Below are positions 35,124 to 45,833 of a stretch of DNA of 64,000 nt, one piece after another; position 1 is the first letter of the stretch; every line of letters starts with the position of its first letter. A model generated the notes under the pieces. The model made no database searches. It was not told where the DNA came from and saw only the letters and a list, made by a program, of their open reading frames with translations. The stretch lies in the NCBI GenBank assembly GCA_000711775.1, contig ARYC01017977.1, positions 38,768-102,767 on the forward strand, written 5' to 3'. The position numbers were made by a program, and so were the translations under genes. Source of the DNA: Oxytricha trifallax. Its lineage: Eukaryota > Ciliophora > Spirotrichea > Sporadotrichida > Oxytrichidae.

Positions 35124-37973
35124 ATGGCTGAACACTCTTATTTAATCAAGGATAAAACATACCTCTAAAATCCAGATTTTATTTCAAATAATTCAACTTA
35201 AAAGCTTATTCAAATTTAAAAATCTTAAGAAACTTTGAAAAAATGGCATAATAATGCAGTTGCCCCACATCATAGCAAAATCCTTGGAATTTAATATGAG
35301 AAACATTTCTTAAGTATGCAGAGATCTTTGAGATTTTATGATAAGAATGTTTATATACTCAATCGATAAGCGCTCAAAATATAACATTGGTTTTTCAAGA
35401 AAATTTCATAATAAACTATAAAAGTTGGATAGGGTAACTAGGATGCACAAAATGCATTAAATGAGGAAATCAAAAAAGTACAAGAAAAATTAAATGAGTT
35501 GCAGATATAAGAATAAAGATAGAGATAAGAACAGTAATAAAGTGTTATTTAGGTGAGAAAGAAGTCTCCTTATAAGCACCAACATTAAATAAAACATAAA
35601 TAACATTAATAAATCTTGTATTTTTACTATAAATAAGTAATCTTAAAAACAATGTTTATGTATGCTTTTATTCTCATTAGCATTCCCCAGATAAAGTTTT
35701 ATCAATAGAGAGAGTTGAGCAAATTCTTACACCAAATTCCATTATAAATCCATCTCAAATTCATTATTCGACATAAAAACTCTAAAACCTCTAAGCTTAA
35801 TAAACTGAATAAGAAAGTAGTCAAAATACACCCTAGTAAGCTAAGGGATAACCTATCGAGGTAAAATCGCAATCAATTTTTAAAGACATAAGAGCAACCA
35901 ATATGCCTAAAAAGAATGAGAAAGACTCAGTCAGATTCGTAATAAACTCTAATCATTAATCCCTTAGCAGTTTTGTCAGAAATGAGATTACTCCGAGTAT
36001 TAATTTAGTTAATAGAGAGTAATAGCAAAATGCAAATGCCTAAAATCACAATACAGGTATAAAACCATATCAAAGCATGCAATAATTGTCTAGTGTTAAC
36101 AGCAATCTTATAAATTACAGGTCGTCATTTGATGAAACAAATATCTAAAGCATTTTGAAAAAGGTTGGCAATCATAATGAATCTTTGAGGCAGAGTTACA
36201 TTCAGCCTTATATAAAAGAGGATTTTAAGTAAAAAGTAGCAACTAATAAAATTGAAAAACTCATGCAAACCACTTCAGACTTAGATAATTTAAAGAAAAT
36301 TATAATCGATTCATAAATTTCTAAAGATAAATCCATGACAACTGAAATATTAAATCATTAATAATTAGAAAATTAAGACACAGATATTTAAACTAAGGAT
36401 ATTTAAATAGTACCAAGAAATACATTCAATAGTGTTGGAAACTTTTCAACTTAGCAAAGTAAAATATCGATAAAGAAAAGTGGCATAAAGATATCTGCAA
36501 ATATGATTAAAGGTCCTTCAAGAAATATAAATGGTAGATTATTTTCGAGTGAATCAAGTCCTGATTTAAAATCAAGAGGAAATAACAGTTAGAAGAGAAA
36601 TATAAACTCATAAATATAGTCTCTCACAAATCTTCATAATTAATAAGATGGCTAAAAGAAAGTAGAGGCAATAATTGACTAGTATAAAAATGGAGCACCA
36701 TCATCCAACATTAAATGTAATTCAGAGAGAAAAAGAATTAATATTTCACAAGACCGACAGAAAAATATGTCTAAATCTAGAAATAATGCTGATTAATAAA
36801 CTCCATTGCAATAGAAAAAGAGTAAAAATGAAGCAGTAGTTTCAAAAACATAGTGCAACTAGGCATCTACAGTCAAAGAGAACTCAAAATGGAATACTAG
36901 TTCAAGGATTTATTAAGAGACATAATCAATCAAAGCTAAATATGGCTCAAGAAACAATTCAAATGAAAAACATTTAAGAACAGGGAGCTTAAGCAATAGG
37001 TCTCCTACTGGTCAAAATGACAAAAAGACAGCTTCATTTAATGTCAAAGGAATGATTTTCAAATTATTTTTAATTGACTAAGAGCAGTACAATTACTAAT
37101 TTAAAGTCAAACAACAAATAAGATTCAAGTAGAAACCAAGCAACAACATCTGTAGATTTTTCTAAAACCTAAGAGAGAAACAGAACTACCAGATAGAGTT
37201 TTGATTCATAAACCTCTTTAAGAGTGATATAGTAGTACACACAACCAAGACAATCATAAGATGAAAGAAAATCAAGTTCAAGTATTATAGAATTTGAGCA
37301 TGAACAAGAAGAGAAAGGATGCTTAGTTGCTTAAGAAATTACTATTGTACCCAAACCAATGTCTAAACCTTACATTAACCCAATTTGGACTGTTAATTCA
37401 GTAATTAAAGAAGAACTTATTGAGTTCAGTCAGAGCTAGCAAAAGGAAGACGAGTCAGATATCCAGCTTAGACATGCTATAAATATATAGTAAGATGTAA
37501 AAGACGAAGTTAGAATAAATATGAAGTTTGAAGAATCAGTATTTAACAAACCACAGGAATTGTAGGATATACTTCTACTAAGAGATTAAGAAGATTCGAG
37601 AGTAGAAGACCCCAAAGATATTTTCAATGAATCGATGAAAAGTAGCTAGCATATTTTGCATCCGAATGATTCTCCTCCTAGAAATTAGTCACCCTCCATG
37701 TCAGGAGGCATGAAATATATTGAGTCTCCTTCTATTGAATCAAACTCAAACTTCTCTATGCATTTAACTGATCTTGACAGGACACCAGTCTAGTAGTAAT
37801 ATCAAAATGCTATAGAATAGGTTAGTAAACACTAAATGTTATTCTAAAATGAGCTTGCATCTGATTCTGTACAAAAGAACGAGGAGGTTGAAAAGATATT
37901 AGGGCCTATAAATAAACTTCTTGAGCGTTATAATTTCTCACCTCCTACTTCTGATGTAAAACCCTTTCACTGA
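35124..37973 (+). CDS. Long low-complexity protein with an IQ-like motif
   Basis: 890 residues, TGA 37971-37973. Residues 1-110 look folded and include LNRQALKIQHWFFKK, close to an IQ calmodulin-binding motif, followed by a Gln/Glu coiled coil. The remaining 700 residues are Ser/Asn/Gln/Lys-rich and disordered, with Pro-Ser clusters (SPPTSD) near the C-terminus. Two IESs: 35579-35682 (pointer AGCA, or CAT one base on) and 37037-37109 (TCA). No family recognised; a cytoskeletal or cortical scaffold would fit the composition but that is a guess. Confidence 0.55.
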
Positions 37974-38243
37974 TTTATAAAATTTTGCTAATTTAAATAC
38001 TAAAGTAATAATTAATTGAAATAAGATCAATATTTGCAAACATTAAATTTTAGTGGTGGAGATATTTTTAAATACCAAAATTAAAGATTTAAACAATCTT
38101 AAATTTCTCTTATTCTCTTTAAGTAAATTGTTTAAATAATAAAATCACATGATGCTAATTTTTTGAAAACCAATGCTTCTTAGTTATATAAAATATTCCT
38201 TAGTTAATTTTCCTTGAAATAATTGTTTAAAATATTATTTAAT

Positions 38244-38621
38244 TTAGCTTTAAAACCAGCTCCAAAAAAGAAAAATGAATACAAGAGATCAACTATCTTA
38301 CACAATAATCAAGCCTATTCAGACAATAAATTATAGCGAAATCCCTCTTAGGATTAGACTTCAGATATAAAAAACAGTAGTTAAGTTAAGCTAGAGAATT
38401 AATCGAGTGCCAGTAAAAGCGTATATAGGTCTGCTACTTAAACTGTCAAAAATTTGTTCTAATCTGGTGCTATATCCATTAAAATGTCTCCTTAAAAACA
38501 GCAAACACATTAAAGAATTATTGAAATCAAAAATCTAGATGATTCAAGTGACGAAGGGAAGAGTAGCAATTTAAACCCATAAGGAAGAAATAAAATAAGT
38601 TAAGCAGTATAATTAAATTGA
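38244..38621 (+). CDS. Orphan coding segment (C-terminal MDS without a recognised start)
   Basis: A stretch with coding character (LKPAPKKKNEYKRSTIL ... then Ser/Gln/Lys-rich to TGA 38619-38621), 125 codons with many TAA/TAG glutamines. The frame stays open upstream to 37974, but that part is AT-rich and looks random, and no ATG of convincing context precedes the coding part. It may be the 3' MDS of a gene whose other MDSs lie elsewhere. The 8-bp sequence TAGATGAT (38536-38543) recurs in the same phase at 38814-38821, see below. Confidence 0.4.
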
Positions 38622-38752
38622 TTAAAATATTATATCGACTCTTTAAACTATTATTATTCAAGATATAAATTCATTTATCTCGCTCTCTTTAATTTATTTC
38701 AAGAACTAATTCCCTATTTTCATTTATGATTTTATTTATTTTTTTTCATATC

Positions 38753-38863
38753 ATGAATCTAAAGTTGATAATTCTCCATTTACAATATAACTCTAATATA
38801 ATCATCTGGGGTTTAGATGATGAACTTGAAGGCAAGAAACTTGTCTATAAATTCAATTCTTGA
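38753..38863 (+). CDS. Possible small MDS linked to the orphan segment
   Basis: A 36-codon frame from ATG 38753 to TGA 38861-38863 containing IIIWGLDDELEGKKLVYKF. The TAGATGAT within it matches 38536-38543 with identical codon phase (LDD in both), so the two could be neighbouring MDSs: either ..EIKNLDD joined to ELEGKK.., or the reverse. Short and unsupported by homology. Confidence 0.25.
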   Translation: MNLKLIILHLQYNSNIIIWGLDDELEGKKLVYKFNS

Positions 38864-38986
38864 CCAACTTCTTAACCTATATTATTTAGATTTTTTTAAT
38901 TTATAATTAATTACGGAATTACTCTTAATTTAATTATAAAGCTTTTTTAAATAATTAAAATTTATAAATCCTTACTTAACTTATTA

Positions 38987-40921
38987 ATGAAAGCAAATAC
39001 CAGTTCCTTGATAAAAGAGATAAATGCTTATAAAACTATAGAGTTATAATAAAAACCAGAGCTCCCTCAAGACGAATACCTCCTGAAACCCCTTAACAGC
39101 CACAAAGAAGAAATCGTTAAGACTGGTAACATGTTAAATAGTGGTTAAACCCTCAAACCCAATTAGTTGTAAACAATCAGTCCATAATAACAGAATTCTT
39201 TTGATTCGAGGTTGGGAGGAGAATCTAGAAACTAAACTATACAAGTCTCTAAAATAGAAGCAATGACAAAAAGAGAAAATAATTTTACTACACTTAATCG
39301 CACAGAGTATCAAGACAATTCCTTCAAAATGAACAATTTAATGACAAAAACTGCTTTCAAAGTATAAGAAACCACTTCTCGTAACATCACAGATCTAAAA
39401 AATGCAACAGCTGCTACTTAAATGATGCAACAAGAAATGAATAACGAAACATAAAAATCTAGTTTTCACAAGTTAAATTTACTGCCTAAACTGCATTAGA
39501 CAATTTAAGGGAAACAATCATTTTCAGTAGGGAGGAAAAGATTCTCGCATAATCCTAATAGGACAAACATAAATAATTAGACTATGTATGATGACTACTA
39601 ATCTGAGAGCTATATGAGTTAAGGGTTAGGAGTGAGATAAGTTAGATCACTAAATGGAATTGATAATAGTTTTGAAAATGTAACTGAATAAATTTAGTAA
39701 GCTTTGGAAGCACTTAATAATTTTGGGGTTTAGTATCAATCATTACAATTCATCCAGAGTTATATTAATTAGATTTTGTTTCACTTAACCTTGATCAAAA
39801 CAAGAAAACTATAGAAAAGGAAGACATAGGGAGATTAGCAAACTACATCGGTGTATAAATATCTCCATTCTAAATGTACGAGTCTCTATTTTTTGCAAGA
39901 TAATCCTCGCAAGACTAGCATAAATTTTAAGTAAATCTGTTGGTCTCTTGGTTCTGCAGGCATCTACCGATTCTAAGGCCAAGTAATGTGAATATGAATA
40001 AGAATGGGTTAAATCAAACAAAAAGGATTTTAATTAATGAGTAATGAATTATTGATATTCTGTAATTTTACATCATTAATTCAATTGAAACAAGCAGCAA
40101 AGACTTCGAAGAATTCGGGCGTTAGACAACCAAACGAAATATTAATTAAACAATTAAAGAAAGAGTAGAGCAGCAATACAGATCAACTGGAAGGAATTAT
40201 TATAAATCCAAGAAAAAAGTATATATTATATTCTTTAATTCAAATTTTTTACCAATCTGTTTTCCTGAACTAATATTTAGGATATTATTTAATTATAATT
40301 CAATCCTTATGCGTCAATATACCAAAACAATAACATAAATTTGCAGTCTCGAACAATCTACGCTGACCTGGACTTCAAATCATAGGTGCACACTACAGTT
40401 AAACTTCTATCGAATTTACCTTTATTAAGAAAAACAGTGCAGTCTAAGATGCTTAAATGGCACAATGAAAGAGAGGAGGATGCTGCTTAAGCTTGTATTT
40501 TTTTATTAAAATAAGCAACAATATTGAAATTTATAAGCAGCCTATTTTTGTTAAGCAGGAGTAATAGGAGCATAGAAAGCTCGAGAAGACATCAAGCATT
40601 TCTACAAAAAGAAAGAACTTACATATAAATTTATAGATATATTCTGATTTTATCTCTCAAAGTTAATTGGCTTCATTTCATATCTTTAAACGTACATTTT
40701 ATTTAATTCAGTATATTATTTTTTAGATTTAACTTGAGTAAGAAGCGATGTTGAAGAAATTCCTAGAAAATGAGCCAAACGCATGTCATGCAAGTAATTT
40801 ATATCGATTATTGACTAAAAGATGGACTGAAGAGCCAAACGCTTATAAAATATGCAGTAAAATATCTCCCAAAAAAGAGAAAAGAATAAAAGAAATTCTA
40901 CTTGAAAATAGATATAATTGA
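38987..40921 (+). CDS. Hypothetical protein, disordered N-half and helical C-half
   Basis: 508 residues, TGA 40919-40921. Residues 1-240 are Asn/Gln/Thr-rich; residues 250-330 contain DQNKKTIEKEDIGRLANYIG and QMYESLFFARQSSQ, an EF-hand-like helix pair; the C-terminal 180 residues are charged helices. IESs: 39746-39771 (ATTA, 26 bp), 40035-40080 (TTAAT), 40493-40556 (TTAAGC), 40621-40735 (AACTT). Introns: 39931-39959 (29 nt, GTAAAT..TGCAG) and 40219-40346. All six removals give 509 codons exactly. No family recognised. Confidence 0.65.
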
Positions 40922-41053
40922 AACATTATTAATATTATTATTTGTGCTTATTAAATCTATAAAAATATAAGGAAAATATATAATCTATCAATGAAATTGG
41001 AATGAAATAAAAGAAATGATGGGAATTTTTTATTTCAAAATATGTCTATTTTC

Positions 41054-43131
41054 TCACATATTTAGCCGGTCAAATTAATTGTTTAAATTTTTCATTTGAT
41101 AGTTCTATTATGTGTTTTAGCTTTGTCTTTAGTAATTTTTATTTTACTGGTTATTCTAGTTTTGCTGACCATAATTTGGCTCCTACTGATATTATTATTA
41201 TTATCTCTATTAGTGTTATTGTAAATCCTAACTTTGCTATTGATAATTATTTTAGTTTCTATTGCTATATGGGTTTTGTTGATGTTAGTATCTCTATTAA
41301 TAATGATTGTTGTAAAATGCATCTTTATGTGAGTATGTAGCTTAATTGTTATATTATTCAGGATTTGAGTAGTTTTGAGTGTTTTGAGTCTAGAATTTCT
41401 ATTGCTAATTATAAGGCTATCTATTATAGTAATCCCTGTCATTTTGTTAATGTGATTACTATTGTTAATAACTCTGAGGATTCTAGTAATTTTGCTAATT
41501 CTGTCTTTATTGATATTATTGCTTTTATTGCATGAGCAATTCTTCTTGTTTTTATAGTTCTTCAAACTTATCTAGCTCTTATTCTTTCTTCTAAAGTTTA
41601 CTGTATTAATGGGAAATTAATTTTATATAAATTTATTAATTAATATATTAAACTATAGTGCTCAGCTTCCTCCTTAATATTCTGAATTATTTCTATATTT
41701 TGGCTTTACTTCTTCCTGATATTTGACTCCTGTTCTCTAATCTTATCCAATAGTTAATTCTGCATGTTAAATAGCTTGACTATTAATTGATACTACAGCT
41801 CTTTAGGATTGGTTTTATCATCCAAATTTTCTTGGTGTTATTTTTCTGATATTTTCATCATAGCTTTGAATATTTGTTGCTCTTTATACCATTAGTTACA
41901 ATCATCGATGCTGCAAAGAGCGATCTAGTCAAGTCTAGAACCGGTGTTTTGGGTTTATTTAGTCAGATATTTCTCTATTATGTCTATTTCTTAACCAATC
42001 TTACGATATGTATCTTATAAAAATCTGGAATATTAACGAGATTTCAAAGTCACTTAATTAAAACAAAAGTAATAATAACTAAGAATTTTGAATCTTTAAT
42101 TTTCTCAATAATAGTAAGATGTTCATTATAATAGCCTTATAGTTTTATGACACCTTCTATATCTTAATTTTAGTTTTATTCCTTCACCTTTTATATGTCT
42201 TCATCGATGTATTTATAGCATTTTTTCAGGCGCTTTAGATTCTCTTTTGAGATATCTCTTTATATAATCAGAAAGCCTTCTTAGACTAGCCCTTTGTTAT
42301 CTATTATACCTAATAGTTTCATGTTTTATTCACTCACTACGAAATTTAGATAATTTATATGAGGAAAATATAATAGTTTAAGTTTTTATCTTTTACTTTT
42401 TTCAATGAGAAAGAGAGATACTTTAAAGTGTAAAAAGAATTTTTTTTTAAATACTACACTATTAGACGCCTCATTTTATTGGTTAACTTAGGATAGTTTT
42501 ATAGCGGGTTAATATACTTTCTCCATTTCTTTCAAGAATATACGATCTCTCAATATTTTCTGCTGAAAAATGTTTTATGATAAAATTTAACCAGTGTTTT
42601 CTTTGTCAGCCTAATTTTAGCTCTCATCCTCATTCTCGATTATTTCTATTATTCAATTCATAATGAATATCAAAATAGGTTATAATTTAAATAAATTAAA
42701 AAGCTATTTCTAAAAATTACTTAAATTAATCAAAAATTTTAATATTAACTACTCCTATTCCCTTTCCTTTCTCATGACTAGTAACAAATCAACTTGAATG
42801 ATTTAATTGTTGATTTGGCTTTGTAAATTCACGATATCACTTTCAAGTTTAAGCCAAGTGTTCACATTTCTAGAAAGTTTTTCGGAAATTAGTATGCTTG
42901 ATATTATTCCCAAACGAGACTGATCTTTAACACAGTGTATGCACAGAAGTTTAAAAAGATTTAAATTTAATTAATATTGTTGTAGTATAGAAAACATAGA
43001 TAAATATGATAAAGTTTTAGAGTATTTTCATCAATGAAATGCAAAGGTAAGTTGTGATACTCGCATCTTCTCAGTTTAGATTTGTTTTTATTGATATTTT
43101 CTACTTCTGCTTTTTTGATTTCTATATCCAT
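41054..43131 (-). CDS. B-box zinc-finger / coiled-coil protein with Gln/Asn-rich prion-like tail
   Basis: 557 residues, ATG 43131-43129, TGA 41056-41054. Residues 22-60 form a B-box zinc site, CEYHNLPLHFI ... LLCIHCVKD, as in TRIM proteins but with no RING in front. Residues 70-390 are coiled coil. The last 150 residues are almost only Gln, Asn, Tyr with some Ser/Pro, a prion-like, condensate-prone composition. Five IESs: 42953-43017 (AAGTTT; splits the B-box), 42654-42746 (TATT), 42331-42480 (TTTTATT), 42045-42088 (ATTT), 41603-41654 (ACT). The removals give 558 codons exactly. The Gln-rich part depends entirely on TAA/TAG = Gln; other frames there give meaningless Ile/Asn runs. A TIR element abuts the start codon. 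Confidence 0.75.
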
Positions 43132-43135
43132 TTTC

Positions 43136-43575
43136 GGGGGGGAAGTTTCCTGCCCCAAAATTTTATATGCACCCAAGGGGGGAAGTTTCCTGCCCCCAAA
43201 AAGGTAGTTTCCTGCCCCATACATAAAAATATGTAATTTTTATAATTTTCAAAAGAATCTTTATCATCAATTATGATGTAGTTTTTTTTAAATTTAGCTT
43301 CAAATATCATTTCTACCTTGATAATCAATTTAAAATTTAATGAAAATTACATTAATTAATAAAAAAAAACACTTATTTTAGCCTTGTCAGTAATATATAA
43401 TTTGATAAAGAATAATTATGTACCTTGAAAATTATATAATAATAAATGTTGTATAGTACATGGTTATGGTTATTGAAATTGAAATTTATTTGTTTCTATT
43501 AAATTTATTGCAAAAAACATAAAATTTAATGTTGGGGGCAGGAAACTATCTTTTGGGGCAGGAAACTTCCCCCCC
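43136..43575. mobile_element. 440-bp element with G/C-run terminal inverted repeats at a start codon
   Basis: Left end GGGGGGGAAGTTTCCTGCCC, right end its reverse complement; each end carries a second AGTTTCCTGCCCC unit, so the ends are compound repeats. Flanked by a 7-bp direct repeat CATTTTC at 43129-43135 and 43576-43582. The left copy contains the start codon (CAT) of the B-box gene, so excision at CATTTTC would leave GAAAATG intact. The ends include CCCCAAAA, the hypotrich telomere unit, once or twice. The interior is AT-rich without a transposase. Best read as a MITE-like element acting as a non-coding IES. Confidence 0.7.
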
Positions 43576-43582
43576 CATTTTC

Positions 43583-43758
43583 AATATATTAATATAATAA
43601 CAACATAATTAGGTTTTTATAGGTTTATGTATAATAAGTTATAGATAAATAATTTTGTTCAATAAGTAAAAATTTCACTATCTAATTAGGCTGAATAAAT
43701 GGATATAGTAGTTATTAGAATAAAAGTAAAATATGTCTTTTTTTTCATTTCATTTTAT
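43583..43758. other. AT-rich intergenic spacer
   Basis: No feature seen. Confidence 0.4.
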
Positions 43759-44731
43759 TCATGGTAGTTTAAGTGCCTCGATAATATGAGGATGAATCTC
43801 ATATTTAGCAAGGTAATAACCATCTTTCTCTGAAATAAATGTCCCTGAGTATTCGCTATTTCCTTAATTTTTAATGAAAATAACAGTGTCTTCTTTAAAC
43901 TCATGAATTTTCTAATCAGGTTTTGTGGGGTATCAAAATATGAATATTATATGATTAGTATTCATATCTAAAAATTATAGTCCCACATATAGGTCTCTCT
44001 TATTCCTAATGTATCAAACTAATGGTATTTTGAATGGGATTGAATATAGAGTAGTAATATTGTTCCTTCAACAACACGTATGGATACCTAACAGGGTGAT
44101 AACCAGGGAGTAAAGTAATTGATTCTGGATACTTGCCAAATCCATTGCCTAAATTCTCACATTCTTTTGATGCTAGATTTATTTTGTGATAAGAAACGAA
44201 ATATGGATCTTCTTGCATTTGGACTAAAATCAGATCTTTATCTAACTCACAGACGTCTTTAATTATTTTTCCATCTAGATAGCGATCGTATTTTGAAAGT
44301 CTATTTCTCTCGAAGTCTATGCCAAATAAGTGCACACCTCCGTTTTTCAAGCCGACTGCATAAAACTTCGATAATTTCAATTACTTCAAGCAAATGATCT
44401 AAGTTTCTTATGTCAATTAATAATTATTGAAGAAAAACTTAAAATGATCCAAGTATTTATACAATAAAAAGACTACTTATGTTTGCATTGAAAGTGTTGA
44501 AATATTAACTGAAGTTTAAGATTGATTGAGCTCGCTTGCTATAGAATAAACATCAACTTGAGTGAATATTCTTTGCCTTTTATCGTATTCGTAAAGATAC
44601 AACTTCCCTTGGATTCCTGCAAATAAAAAGTAGGTTTTCTGATTTTGAATTATTACTATAGGCTTTAAGAAGATTTCATTTGGAGTCCAAAACTTTACAT
44701 ACTCCTGGTAAAATTATTAAAATGTCTGCAT
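43759..44731 (-). CDS. Beta-propeller-like protein
   Basis: 314 residues, ATG 44731-44729, TGA 43761-43759. Repeated short strands with the cadence of WD40/propeller blades (KTYFLFAGIQGKLYLYEYD; SKFYAVGLKNGGVHLFGID; EQYYYSIFNPIQ) but without clean GH-WD motifs. One IES, 43934-43961 (28 bp, pointer GTAT). At 314 residues it would make a small propeller or part of one; the Phe-rich stretch near residue 120 may hide another in-frame IES. Function unknown. Confidence 0.55.
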
Positions 44732-45406
44732 GTTTATTGTAAAGTTAGAAAATTAGTTAAACTTTAGAGAAAAATTTAAGTTGTCTTTAAATATGTTTTA
44801 ATGGTTTAATCTTCAATCTAGATTATCCATCCGAAAATTTATAAAAAATCAAATCAAAATGATTATACTGGCAATTAGTACATAGATTTCTCATCGATAC
44901 TAAAGTTTAAAATTTATCATAAGAATTTAAGTGATTTAGGAAAATTTATTTAATAAAGTTTTAATAAATGTCTTTGACATTTATCTTTCCAAGAGGCTAA
45001 AATTTTTAAATAAAAAAAGAATTATGATAAATTTTAATTTAATAGCAGTTGGAAGGACCCCATATAGAAGACGGTTCCTTTGAATAGTTTTTCACTTGTA
45101 AAATAAAAATAAATTAGGATTAAAAAAATATTTTGGCAATACTTACCGCTAATATTTTAGGATAAAACACAAGTCAATCTAAAATTCAATGATCAATCCA
45201 TTAAATTATAAAATTACATGCAAATTAACTGCCTTTTAAGAGTTAATAAACCTGATCTCTAACTGCCTTTATCTTGTAAAGATAAAAAATAACTATTTAG
45301 TTCAGCTTTCTTCGCAATAGATCGCTTGAAAAATAAACTTCCATATTTTTATTATGTATTATATCTATTATATTTACCCAAAAATAATCATATACCATCG
45401 CTAATA
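44732..45406. other. AT-rich spacer
   Basis: About 675 bp with no clear gene. A short segment near 45048-45090 is less AT-rich. A small missing MDS of the scrambled aminotransferase could lie at its right end, but I could not identify it. Confidence 0.4.
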
Positions 45407-45833
45407 AATAACCTTGGGTATTCAATCCCAGAATCAGTGTTAAATGCCATTACCAAGTAATTAACCACTCTTCCTCAAGTTTATGGTGGTTTAACTATCA
45501 CTGAACCAAAGGCTAAGTTAGCTCAAATCTTGAACGATATAACTCCAGCTGACCTTACAGGCTTCATTTTCCCATGCACAGGTTCAGAAGCCAACGAAGT
45601 CGCAATCAGAAAGTTTAAAGTGATTATTTGTTTATTAGAATTCACAGGAAAGCAAAAGATCTTAACTAGATATAAATCATACCATGGTGGTACAACTGGA
45701 CCATTGACTGAAAAACAAGGAATCATTTAATTTAATTGATTTCAGAAGACAGTTTGGAGAAGTTGGAGTTAGTGGCTTCGTTAAGTTCTTTGATCTTCAA
45801 GCATTCTAATTCCACTGGGGTAAAGGAGAGAAG
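45407..45833 (+). other. Inverted block of aminotransferase MDSs (three plus-strand pieces)
   Basis: Three MDSs on the plus strand, 45407-45610, 45644-45710 and 45737-45833, separated by IESs of 33 and 26 bp. They supply GYSIPESVLNAI..SEANEVAIR, KQKILTRYKSYHGGT and RRQFGEVGVSGFVKFFD. The minus-strand pieces that go between them lie 0.9-1 kb away. Confidence 0.9.

Noticed and set aside
41092-41565. 157-codon minus-strand ORF with a methionine start, rich in Ile, Asn, Lys and Thr.
   Set aside because: It is the wrong frame of the Gln-rich tail of the B-box gene; the neighbouring frame gives Gln/Asn/Tyr-rich sequence continuous with a coiled coil and ending at TGA.
42967-43224. Start of the B-box gene further upstream at MYGAGNYLFGG.
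   Set aside because: That sequence is translated from the inverted-repeat element; the start at 43131 follows the CATTTTC repeat and is followed directly by natural protein sequence.
43136-43575. The element as a telomere-bearing element (TBE) transposon.
   Set aside because: It is far too short, its ends are not tandem telomere repeats, and there is no transposase, zinc-finger kinase or other TBE ORF.
45523-45726. Minus-strand ORF opposite the aminotransferase plus-strand MDSs.
   Set aside because: It is antisense to strongly conserved aminotransferase sequence.
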